From Pseudonocardia broussonetiae (lineage in GTDB: Bacteria > Actinomycetota > Actinomycetes > Mycobacteriales > Pseudonocardiaceae): 64,000 nt of DNA. A program made the translations under genes and the position numbers. Location: positions 5,835,501 through 5,899,500 of the forward strand of contig NZ_CP053564.1 of assembly GCF_013155125.1 (NCBI RefSeq), in the 5' to 3' direction. Below the pieces are notes generated by a model, which saw only the letters and a list, made by a program, of their open reading frames with translations, did not search any database and was not told the origin of the DNA. This document shows, piece after piece, positions 51,961-59,404 of the stretch (positions are counted from its first letter, which is position 1; every line of letters begins with the position of its first letter).

Positions 51961-52998
51961 ATGGCCGGGCCTACCCACACCGGGCCTCCTTCGTCGTCCC
52001 TTCCGTCCCCCGCGCCGCCGGTGCGGGCCGTCGTCTTCGACCTCGACGGCACGCTGGTGCAGACGCGCGTCGCGTCATGGGAGGTGTTCTCCCGGATCAA
52101 CGACCGGTTCTCGCTCGGCGTCGACAGCCCGGAGCGCTACTTCGACCTGTTCCGCAACAACGTGTTCGCCTCGATCCGTACGCTGTGCCGCGACGAGGCG
52201 CACGCCGACGAGGTGAAGGCGGCGTTCCTCGCCCTGCTGCGCACCGACTACACGCCGGCGATGATCCCCGGGATGAGCGACGTGGTCAGGAGGCTCGCCG
52301 GGGACTGCACGCTCGCGGTCATGTCGTCCAACGCGATGCAGGTGCTGCGCCGCGTGCTCGTCGCAGGCGACCTGGCCTTCTGCTTCGCCCATGTGTTCGG
52401 CGGCGACGTGGCCCCGGACAAGCGGGCCGCGATCCGCGCGTTCCTCGCCGACTCCGGCAGCGGGTTCGGCCGGCGCTGCGCCGCCGACTACGACGAGGCC
52501 GGGCAGCACCCGGCGCCCGACCCGGCCGGCACGGTGCTGGTCACCGACACGGCGGGCGACGTGCGCGACGCCCGGGAGACCGGCATCCGCGTCGTCGGCG
52601 TGGCGTGGGGGATGCACTCGGTCGACGAGCTCCTCGACGCCGGGGCGGAGTTCGTGGCGCTGTGGCCGCAGGAGATCACCGCCTACCTGCTGGGCGACGC
52701 GGCGGTGGAGCCGCCGGGCGGGGCGTGTGCCGTGCCGGCCCGCCCCGTGGAGAAGGACTGCGGGTGCGGATGCTCAGGCACCGACGGGCAGGACGACCCG
52801 GTCCGGGAGGCCGCTGCGGCCCGCCGACGGCGCCGCACCGCGGCGAGGTCGCACGTGCTCGCCGCGCTGCCCACCGCCCCCGCCCCGGATTGCAGTAAGG
52901 CCACCTTGCCGCAACCAGACGGCAGCAAGGTGGCCTTACTGCAATGCGTGCCGGCCGAGCTGCTCGCCGCCGTGCGGGCCGTGTGCGCCGATGGCTGA
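51961..52998 (+). CDS. HAD-family phosphatase with unusual C-terminal extension
   Basis: A 345-residue protein. The HAD core (residues about 20-235) has motif I 'VFDLDGTLVQTR', motif II 'VMSSNAMQVL', motif III lysine in 'APDKRAAIRAFL' and motif IV 'VTDTAGDVRDA', so it should hydrolyse a small phosphate ester, like phosphoglycolate phosphatase. The last 100 residues are not HAD-like: a Cys-rich patch 'CGCGCSG', an Arg-rich stretch and a segment encoded by a 21-bp inverted repeat. The ATG starts one base after the CrtC-like stop. Confidence 0.85.
   Translation: MAGPTHTGPPSSSLPSPAPPVRAVVFDLDGTLVQTRVASWEVFSRINDRFSLGVDSPERYFDLFRNNVFASIRTLCRDEAHADEVKAAFLALLRTDYTPAMIPGMSDVVRRLAGDCTLAVMSSNAMQVLRRVLVAGDLAFCFAHVFGGDVAPDKRAAIRAFLADSGSGFGRRCAADYDEAGQHPAPDPAGTVLVTDTAGDVRDARETGIRVVGVAWGMHSVDELLDAGAEFVALWPQEITAYLLGDAAVEPPGGACAVPARPVEKDCGCGCSGTDGQDDPVREAAAARRRRRTAARSHVLAALPTAPAPDCSKATLPQPDGSKVALLQCVPAELLAAVRAVCADG
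52889..52945. repeat. Perfect 21-bp inverted repeat within the HAD gene
   Basis: Arms at 52889-52909 and 52925-52945 are exact reverse complements with a 15-bp loop. Each arm is itself close to palindromic around AAGGCCACCTT. The element is translated in frame near the C-terminus. It resembles a dispersed repeat or hairpin inserted into the gene's 3' end. Confidence 0.85.
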
Positions 52999-53737
52999 CC
53001 CCGGCGGTCGGCACGTCTCGCCGCTGGCCGGGGCGTTCAACTTCCGCGACCTCGGCGGGCTGCGGGCGGGTCCGCTGCGCCGCGTGCGCGACGGCGTCCT
53101 GTTCCGCAGCGACACCCTCCAGGCACTCACCGACGACGACGTCACGCGGCTGGTCGACCGGCTCGGCGTCGAGCTGCTGGTGGACCTGCGGCTCGGCGCC
53201 GAGACGGTGACGCAGGGGCGCGGACCGATGGCCGCCGCGGGGATCTGCTACCTCAACGCGCCGCTGCCCACGGCGCCGGTGACCGACGTGCCCCCGGCCG
53301 AGCAGACCCTGCACTTCTACCGCTCGACCCTGAACTCACCCGGTCCGGTGCTGCCGACGGTGGTACGGGTCCTCGCGGCGACCGCGGGCCGCCCGACCGT
53401 CCTGCACTGCGCCGCAGGCAAGGACCGCACCGGGCTGGTGACGGCACTGACGCTGAGCCTCGTCGGTGTCGACGAGTCCGACATCGTCGACGACTACCTG
53501 GCGAGCGCCCACAACATGCCGCGCATGGTCGAACGGTTCCGCGGCTGGCCGTTCTACCGCGACCACATGGCGGCGGTGGCGCCCGAGCTCTACCAGACGC
53601 ACGAGGGGACCATCCGCGGCTTCCTCGACGTGCTCGACCGGGACTGGGGCGGGGCCGCGGGCTGGGCCGCCGCCCGCGGGATCCCCGCCGCGGTGCTCGC
53701 CGAGCTCACCGACGGGCTGCTGGAGCCGGTCCCCTGA
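52991..53737 (+). CDS. Tyrosine-phosphatase-fold protein (Y_phosphatase3 type)
   Basis: A 248-residue protein. 'FNFRDLGGLRAGPLRRVRDG' at the N-terminus and the P-loop 'HCAAGKDRTGLV' (CX5R complete) match the LipA/IphP-like atypical phosphatases that act on phosphotyrosine or phosphoinositides; small phosphate monoesters are also possible. Its ATG overlaps the HAD stop by 8 bp. It converges with the dikinase-like gene 4 bp away. Two phosphatases beside a phosphotransfer operon suggest phosphorylated intermediates. Confidence 0.85.
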   Translation: MADPGGRHVSPLAGAFNFRDLGGLRAGPLRRVRDGVLFRSDTLQALTDDDVTRLVDRLGVELLVDLRLGAETVTQGRGPMAAAGICYLNAPLPTAPVTDVPPAEQTLHFYRSTLNSPGPVLPTVVRVLAATAGRPTVLHCAAGKDRTGLVTALTLSLVGVDESDIVDDYLASAHNMPRMVERFRGWPFYRDHMAAVAPELYQTHEGTIRGFLDVLDRDWGGAAGWAAARGIPAAVLAELTDGLLEPVP

Positions 53738-53741
53738 CGGG

Positions 53742-56219
53742 TCACCCGGCGAGCGCGGCCTTGCCGAGGGCGAGCACGAGCGGGCGGGTCTGCGCGGCGT
53801 CGACGGCGAAGCGACGGAAGCCCGAGGCGTACAGCTGGGCCGCGACCGTGTCGGACACCTCGCCGGACAGCCGCATCCCGATCCGTCGACCGGAGTCGTC
53901 GGTCGCCCTCGCGACCTCCGTGAGCAGAACCTGCACCGAGGGATCGAGCGTGGTCCGCGGATCGCAGCTCAGCAGCCCGCGCCGCAGGTACCCGTCCAAC
54001 GGCTCCGCGGTGAGCAGCTGGCGGGCGGGGATCCCGAACATCGCCGCCTGCAAGGTGCGCACCTCGAGCCAGACGACCGCGCTGGCCGCCGCGATGTCCA
54101 CCGCTCCGTAGGCGGCCCTCGGGCTGGTCAGGTAGGTGCCGACGGTGACATCCGGCCCGGTCTCCTCCGCCAGCGCCGTGAGCGCGCGGGCCTCCATCGG
54201 GTCGCTGATGTGCCGTACCGCGAGGTGGACGCGGGCGCGCGATCCGGACGCCAGCACCGCACGCCCCAGGCCTTCCAGTTGCGCCCGGACCAGCTCCGGG
54301 CGGCCCAGCGGTACCGACAGCTCCGGGTGCCGCGTCGTGACGGCCGTCTGCTGGAGCAGCTCGCGGGCCTCGTCGGCGACCAGGTCGATCGCGCGGACGC
54401 CGACCTCCACGTCGCCCGCGGCCGCCAGCAGCGGGGTGAACTCGGCCTCCACCAGTGCCGCGATCGCGCCGAAGCCGTCCCGGCCGGCACCGTGGCCGAG
54501 CAGCCCCTCCACGAGACCGTCCAGGTGACCGGTGGCCGCCAGCACGTCGTCGACGGCCGTGACCAGGCCGTGTGCTCCCGCCTCGCGCGCGCCGGCCACA
54601 TCGCCGGGCAGCGTCACCCGGCAGAGCACCTCGCAGCGGGCGGCATCGGCAGCGACCGCGAGCAACGCCGACATCGACCCGGTCGCCGACGCCGGGGTCG
54701 ACGTGGCGAAGGACCCGGTGAACAGTTCGCCGGTGGCGCCGTCGAGGGAGACGGGCTCGCCCTCGGCGATGCTCCGCCCGTCCACCGCGAGGACGCGGGC
54801 CTCCGGGTCGACCGTCATCGCCGACGCACCGACGACGCAGGCCGTGCCCAGGGCGCGGGCGACGACGGCGGCGTGGCTGGTGGAGCCACCGGTGGCCGTG
54901 ACGATGCCCTGCGCCGCGATCATGCCGTGCAGGTCGGCCGGGCTGGTGACGGCCCGGGCGAGGATCACCGCGGTGCCGGCGTCGGCCGCCTCCTTCGCCC
55001 GGTCGGGATCCAGGACGAGCTCGCCGCTGACCTGGCCGGGGCAGGCCCCGATGCCCGTGGTCAGGAGCCGCCCGTCCTCCCGGGCCGCCTCGACGTCCCC
55101 GTCGGCGAAACCGGGCCGCTGCACCTGGCGGACCTGCTCGGAGGAGACCGCCCGCAGCGCGGCACCCGGCGTCAGGGCACCCTCGGTGAGGAGGTCCGAG
55201 GCGATCCGCACCGCCGCCTCCGGGGTGCGCTTGGCGCTGCGCACCTGCAGCAGCCACAGCGTGGAGCGTTCGACGGTGAACTCGATGTCGAGCACGTCGC
55301 CCTGGCGCCGCTCCAGCTCGGCGCAGGTCGTCCGCAGCTCGTCGAGCACCTCCGGGGCGAGCGCGGTGGCGACCGGGTCGGGGGTGCGGGTGCCGGCCAC
55401 CACGTCCTCACCCTGGCTGTGCGCGAGGTACTCGCCGAACAGCCCCGGCTCGCCGGTGACCGGGTTGCGTGTGAAGACCACGCCCGAGCCGGAGTCGGAG
55501 GACAGGTTGCCGAACACCATCGCCTGCACCACGACGGCGGTGCCGAGGTCGTGCGGGATCTTGTGGTGGTCACGGTAGGTCCGGGCCCGGCGGGTGTTCC
55601 AGGAGCGGAAGACGGCCTCCACCGCGCCGACGAGCTGGGCGCGCGGGTCGTCCGGCACGCTCTCGCCGCAGTCGTCGTCCAGTGCCTTCTCGCACGCCGC
55701 CCACACGCGGTCGTGGACCGCGCCCGGGTCGTCGTCCGCAGAGACGGCGGCGACGAGGTCGGCGATGCCGTCGCCCGGGTCGAGAGCACCCAGCACCGTC
55801 TCGGCGTACATGGCGTGGAAGCGGGCCACGAGATCGGCGGTGAACCGGACGTCGTGGGTAGCCGTCGCCATCGCGATCGCGGCCTCGCGGCCGAGCCCGA
55901 GGTTGAGGACGGTGTCCATCATCCCGGGCATCGAGATCGGCGCCCCGGAGCGCACGGACAGCAGCAGCGGCAGCGGACCCGTCCCGAACGTCTTGCCCGA
56001 CGCCGTCTCCAGGGCCGCGAGCCGGTCGAACACCTCGTCGACCAGCCCGTCCGGCATCGCGCCCGCGGCGAGGTAGTGGCGGCAGGCGTCGGTGGAGACG
56101 ATGTACCCGGGCGGCACGCGCAGCCCGTCCTGCGTCATGCGGGCCAGACCGGCCCCCTTGCCGCCGAGCCGGTCGACGTCGGCGGGATCGGCGTCGGTGA
56201 ACGTGAGCGTGAAGGTCAT
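53742..56219 (-). CDS. Pyruvate phosphate dikinase-like phosphotransferase with degenerate C-terminal barrel
   Basis: An 825-residue protein. The N-terminal ATP-grasp half is intact ('GGKGAGLARM', 'VVFTRNPVTGEPGLFGEYLA', 'DIEFTVERSTLWLLQVRSAK'), as is the phosphohistidine domain, with His449 in 'GGSTSHAAVVARALG'. The C-terminal TIM barrel keeps its length but lacks the PPDK catalytic signatures: where 'GLCRTE' is expected it reads 'GLVTAV', 'GTNDLTQM' is replaced by 'LEVRTLQA', and the Cys of 'CGEHGGD' is missing ('RLSGEVSD'). It can probably phosphorylate its histidine from ATP but not act on pyruvate/PEP, so the acceptor must sit elsewhere, perhaps on the partner proteins. Its ATG overlaps the upstream stop. 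Confidence 0.85.
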   Translation of the reverse strand: MTFTLTFTDADPADVDRLGGKGAGLARMTQDGLRVPPGYIVSTDACRHYLAAGAMPDGLVDEVFDRLAALETASGKTFGTGPLPLLLSVRSGAPISMPGMMDTVLNLGLGREAAIAMATATHDVRFTADLVARFHAMYAETVLGALDPGDGIADLVAAVSADDDPGAVHDRVWAACEKALDDDCGESVPDDPRAQLVGAVEAVFRSWNTRRARTYRDHHKIPHDLGTAVVVQAMVFGNLSSDSGSGVVFTRNPVTGEPGLFGEYLAHSQGEDVVAGTRTPDPVATALAPEVLDELRTTCAELERRQGDVLDIEFTVERSTLWLLQVRSAKRTPEAAVRIASDLLTEGALTPGAALRAVSSEQVRQVQRPGFADGDVEAAREDGRLLTTGIGACPGQVSGELVLDPDRAKEAADAGTAVILARAVTSPADLHGMIAAQGIVTATGGSTSHAAVVARALGTACVVGASAMTVDPEARVLAVDGRSIAEGEPVSLDGATGELFTGSFATSTPASATGSMSALLAVAADAARCEVLCRVTLPGDVAGAREAGAHGLVTAVDDVLAATGHLDGLVEGLLGHGAGRDGFGAIAALVEAEFTPLLAAAGDVEVGVRAIDLVADEARELLQQTAVTTRHPELSVPLGRPELVRAQLEGLGRAVLASGSRARVHLAVRHISDPMEARALTALAEETGPDVTVGTYLTSPRAAYGAVDIAAASAVVWLEVRTLQAAMFGIPARQLLTAEPLDGYLRRGLLSCDPRTTLDPSVQVLLTEVARATDDSGRRIGMRLSGEVSDTVAAQLYASGFRRFAVDAAQTRPLVLALGKAALAG

Positions 56220-56836
56220 TCGACGCGTTCCCGGCCCAGGGTGCGCAGCAGGTCCTCGTGGAACTCGAACCAGACGTTGTGCACCGAGTCGAGTGTGGGC
56301 GAGGAGACCAGCTCGTGGCGCCCGGCGTCGATGCCCTCCATCGCGACGGAGAAGCGACGCGGGTAGGCGTCGAAGCGCGGGTCGCGCCGAGCCAGCGCGT
56401 CGAGGAGCGGGCCGAGACGCTGGACGAGCTTGTCCAGCCGCGCGATGACCTTGTCGTCGTACTCGGCGTCGGAGTGGTCGTTGGTGACCTTCCGGCCGCC
56501 CACCTCGATCTGCTGCCAGGACGACATCGTGGTCAGGAACTGGGCGTTCACAGTCTCGAACCGATCGACCAGCGGCACGAGGTCCGGGTCCTCGCGCATC
56601 GCCGCGTAGTGGTGCGCCGCGGCCGCGACCAGTGCGGGCTCGGCCTCGTCGGCCGGGAACACGGCACCCGCCGCGTCCACGACCAGTCCCTGCCCGGCGA
56701 GCCGCTCCAAGGCCGATCCCACGTCGGACGCGGCCATCCCGGTGTCGCCGGCGATCACGTCGGCGGCGACCATCTTCTTGAGTGCGACGACGTTCAGCAC
56801 GTCGTAGTCGGTCTTGTCCAGGACCGGGGCGGTCAT
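56216..56836 (-). CDS. Winged-helix/helical-bundle protein, dikinase partner
   Basis: A 206-residue protein. Residues 1-65 look like a winged helix ('MAASDVGSALERLAGQGLVV'). Residues 75-206 are mainly helical with many conserved-looking acidic and aromatic residues ('AEYDDKVIARLDKLVQRLGP', 'VHNVWFEFHEDLLRTLGRER'). No family is recognised. Its stop overlaps the dikinase-like start (ATGA), indicating coupled synthesis and probably a complex. It might be a subunit or specificity factor rather than a DNA-binding regulator. Confidence 0.7.
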   Translation of the reverse strand: MTAPVLDKTDYDVLNVVALKKMVAADVIAGDTGMAASDVGSALERLAGQGLVVDAAGAVFPADEAEPALVAAAAHHYAAMREDPDLVPLVDRFETVNAQFLTTMSSWQQIEVGGRKVTNDHSDAEYDDKVIARLDKLVQRLGPLLDALARRDPRFDAYPRRFSVAMEGIDAGRHELVSSPTLDSVHNVWFEFHEDLLRTLGRERVE

Positions 56837-56917
56837 AGAGGTTCCTTCCCGTGCAACGGACACCGGGCGGCGCGCGCACGGCGCGCCGCCCGGTGGGACG
56901 ACAGGGGACGAGCCGCC

Positions 56918-58348
56918 CTAGAGCCAGCGACCCTTCGAGTTGCGGCGGTCGGCGTCCTCGGAGAAGGGCAGGTAGCCCGCGCCCGAGAAGATCTTGCTGG
57001 GCACCGTCGCCTGGGCGAAGCCGCGCTTGGTGATGTCGTAGTAGTAGTTCGCGACGCGCTGGTCGATCTCCCAGAGGTCGTAGTCCTGGCACGCCTTCTC
57101 GTAGGTCCCGGCCAGCCGCAGGTGCGGAAGGATCATGTCCACGTAGTAGACGTACTGGCCGTTCCAGATCAGGTCGCGCCGGTTCATCCGGGCGGTCTTG
57201 CTGTAGAGCTTCAGCGTGGCGCTCTGGACGCGGCCGAGGTGGTCGGCCAGATCGTCGATCTTGATCGGGTACACCTCGCCCATCGGGGTGTCCCACTTCT
57301 CCCGGGCGAACACCGCACCGCCCGTGATGGCCTCGATGTAGTTCTTCGGCCGGGTGAACGTGGTGGAGATGTCGTTGACCCGGATCTCGGCCAGCGACAT
57401 CTTCTCCGGGTCGATGGTCAGCGCGAGCGTGTAGCAGTGCGGGAGACCCTCGTCGTCGCAGACGTCGCTCCAGTGGAACGCCTCCTCGTTGACGAACAGG
57501 TCGCGCAGGATCAGCAGCTGCCCGTCCGGCAGCTCGTACGGACCGGTGTCGCCCAGGCCCAGCCGGCAGTCGTAGTGGTCGAGGAACGACAACAGCTCCG
57601 CAGCCGCGTTGAACTGGGTGAACGCGCTGTGCTTGGGGCTGCCGTTCTCGATCGGCTCGATCTGCGAGGTGATCTGCGAGAGGAAGTCCGGCTCGTGGAT
57701 CTGGCAGCGGTAGTTGTCCTGGGAGTTGAGGATGAAGCCGTCCTGCCGCTTGCCCCACAGGACGCGCTGCATGAACTTGAGGATCTCGTTGCTCTCGCCG
57801 ATGTAGTCGTCCGGGCCGATGACCTCCAGCGCCAGCAGGCCACAGCGCCCCATGCCGAACCCGACGGCGCCGATGCACCAGTCGTGCACCGCGTTGACCT
57901 TGGTGCCGATCTCGCGGCGCGCACTGGCGCCGATGTCCATGATCCCCTGCGCACCCACCTCCTTGGTGGTCATGCGCAGGATCTCCGGCCACCGGTAGAA
58001 CTCGTGCATGAAGGCCAGGATCTCGTACTCCTGGCGCGGGATCATACCGCTGACGCCCTCGGTGGCGCGCATGACGAGCACGTCCCAGATGTTCCAGGCG
58101 AGGTAGTTGTTGAGGTCGTTGAGCTCGGGGATGGTGAACTCGTCACGGAGGACGTCCTCCTTCGACACCCTCTCCAGCACACCGCTCTTCGCGCGCTCCT
58201 TCATCATCCGGTCGCCCTTGATCCCGTCGACGACGGGCTCCATGCCGACGAAGTTGCCGGTGTAGGTCAGGTCCTGGAAACGCAGGCCGTCGTCACCGGG
58301 CTCGTACCGCTTCTTGTAGGTGGCGCGCTTGCCCTCAGTCGTGGTCAC
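56918..58348 (-). CDS. Unrecognised 476-residue protein, core of the phosphotransfer operon
   Basis: No family could be assigned. The protein is soluble and, unlike most genes here, rich in aromatic, Asn and Asp residues with few Ala/Arg runs, the composition of an ancient conserved enzyme. Notable stretches are 'HDWCIGAVGFGMGRCGLLAL', 'QDNYRCQIHEPDFLSQITSQ', 'LGLGDTGPYELPDGQLLILR' and 'RVANYYYDITKRGFAQATVP'. It lies between the swivel-domain gene (33 bp upstream) and the winged-helix/dikinase pair. I infer it is the substrate-binding or catalytic component that accepts the phosphoryl group. The GTG start follows AGGAGT. Confidence 0.75.
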   Translation of the reverse strand: MTTTEGKRATYKKRYEPGDDGLRFQDLTYTGNFVGMEPVVDGIKGDRMMKERAKSGVLERVSKEDVLRDEFTIPELNDLNNYLAWNIWDVLVMRATEGVSGMIPRQEYEILAFMHEFYRWPEILRMTTKEVGAQGIMDIGASARREIGTKVNAVHDWCIGAVGFGMGRCGLLALEVIGPDDYIGESNEILKFMQRVLWGKRQDGFILNSQDNYRCQIHEPDFLSQITSQIEPIENGSPKHSAFTQFNAAAELLSFLDHYDCRLGLGDTGPYELPDGQLLILRDLFVNEEAFHWSDVCDDEGLPHCYTLALTIDPEKMSLAEIRVNDISTTFTRPKNYIEAITGGAVFAREKWDTPMGEVYPIKIDDLADHLGRVQSATLKLYSKTARMNRRDLIWNGQYVYYVDMILPHLRLAGTYEKACQDYDLWEIDQRVANYYYDITKRGFAQATVPSKIFSGAGYLPFSEDADRRNSKGRWL

Positions 58349-58381
58349 TGTGTACTCCTGTCCGTGTCGGGGTGCGGGCGC

Positions 58382-58801
58382 TCAGTCGTCGGCCACGACG
58401 CGGCCGACCTCGTGGTCGGTGCACTCGAGCCGGACCTTGCGGCCGTCGAGGGCCTTCGCGATCTCCACGAAGTGCTCGTCGCCGGTCTCGCCGACGACGT
58501 AGCGGGACTCGCTGGTGGTGAGGGAGGCGGTCATCACACAGGGGGTCTGGAACTCCCGCGTGAGGATCCCGAGGTGCGACTCGGGCGAACCCGACATGGT
58601 GATCACGCCGATGGCGCCCATGCTCAGGGCCGGCGCGAGGAAGGTGGTCGTACCCCCGCGGACCAGCAGGATGTGATCCTTGAGCTTGCCCGACTTGATC
58701 AGACCGATCACGTCCGCAGGCTTCTCCAGGTACTTGATCGTCCCGCTGGGTGACTTGGCGGTGTCGAAGACGTTGTAGCCCTCGGCCAGGACCTCGGCCA
58801 T
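58382..58801 (-). CDS. Free-standing PEP-utilizer phosphohistidine (swivel) domain protein
   Basis: A 139-residue protein equal to one mobile phosphohistidine domain of PEP synthase/PPDK enzymes. 'HILLVRGGTTTFLAPALSMG' is followed by the active-site segment 'SGSPESHLGILTREFQTPCV' with His76, which aligns with the usual '(T/C)-S/C-H-A-A-I-V-A-R-E-L' motif. With no ATP-grasp of its own it would need another protein to be phosphorylated; the dikinase-like protein in the same operon is the obvious donor. The ATG has a perfect AAGGAGG site. First gene of the four-gene operon. Confidence 0.82.
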   Translation of the reverse strand: MAEVLAEGYNVFDTAKSPSGTIKYLEKPADVIGLIKSGKLKDHILLVRGGTTTFLAPALSMGAIGVITMSGSPESHLGILTREFQTPCVMTASLTTSESRYVVGETGDEHFVEIAKALDGRKVRLECTDHEVGRVVADD

Positions 58802-58897
58802 GCGTTCCTCCTTGAACCTGCTCCGGATGACTCGCCCGGGCTGCTCCGAGCGGGCCCCGGGTAGCGGCGTCGCTGGCCTCACTGTGCCGTCCGTCAC

Positions 58898-58925
58898 TTG
58901 TCCCACCGATGGTCTGTTCGGATAG
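58898..58925. promoter_or_regulatory. Possible microcompartment-locus operator with extended spacer
   Basis: TTGTCC and GGATAG half-sites are separated by 16 bp, that is 5 plus about one helical turn. It lies 96 bp before the swivel-domain gene. Confidence 0.35.
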
Positions 58926-59385
58926 AACTGGTCGGGCCGCTTGTCTCGACCGGACAACGCCAACGGCCGGCTGCCCTCCCCCAGCACCGTGGTCACCTCG
59001 GCGTCCAGGTCCGTGCCGCTGACCGTCAGTTGGCACAGCTCCGACACCCGCACATCGGTGTCCAGCAGCACCCGGACCAGCGCGTGGTCACGCCGTTCGA
59101 GGAACGACCGGCCCACGCACCACGCGAGGATCGCCTTGAGCTGGTGGTCACCGAGCACCTCCGGCGGCAGGTCGACGCCGGGTCGCTGGTCAGGTACTCC
59201 TCCTCGACCAGCCACCGGCCGACGCTGCGCACACCGGCGATCTTCGTGTTCGTGGTCGAGGCCTCCCACCGGTCGGCGTCGTCGAACACCCAGCCCTCGA
59301 GGTTCTCGCGCGTCACGTCGGCCAGGTCCGCCCGACCCGTCGAGGCCCGCAGCCGGTCGCAGAACCGGGTGATCGAGGCGAGTCA
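58925..59385 (-). pseudogene. Frameshifted tyrosine recombinase/integrase remnant
   Basis: One minus-strand frame gives a core-binding domain ('TTNTKIAGVRSVGRWLVEEE', 'YLTSDPAS'). After a frameshift near 59180 another frame gives the start of the catalytic domain ('RRDHALVRVLLDTDVRVSEL', containing the first catalytic Arg, then 'TGLTV'-like 'CQLTVSGTDLDAEV'). The H-x-x-R and tyrosine boxes are missing. It is a decayed XerC/D-like integrase at the edge of the microcompartment locus. An operator copy lies inside it. Confidence 0.7.
58941..58957. promoter_or_regulatory. Microcompartment-locus operator, copy 3
   Basis: TTGTCT-CGACC-GGACAA, an inverted repeat with one mismatch. It lies 139 bp before the swivel-domain gene that starts the four-gene phosphotransfer operon. 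Confidence 0.55.
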
Positions 59386-59404
59386 GCGCTGTCGAGGAGC
59401 TCCG

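Noticed and set aside
52889..52945. Inverted repeat considered as insertion-sequence ends
   Set aside because: Only 15 bp separate the arms, with no transposase or target duplication; it is a hairpin element, not an IS.
53742..56219. Calling the dikinase-like gene a functional pyruvate phosphate dikinase (ppdK)
   Set aside because: The N-terminal and central domains fit, but the C-terminal barrel lacks the catalytic Cys and the metal/substrate residues expected for pyruvate/PEP chemistry.
56216..56836. Calling the winged-helix protein a transcriptional regulator
   Set aside because: It is coupled by an overlapping ATGA to the dikinase-like gene and two thirds of it is a helical domain unlike known effector domains, so a subunit role is at least as likely.
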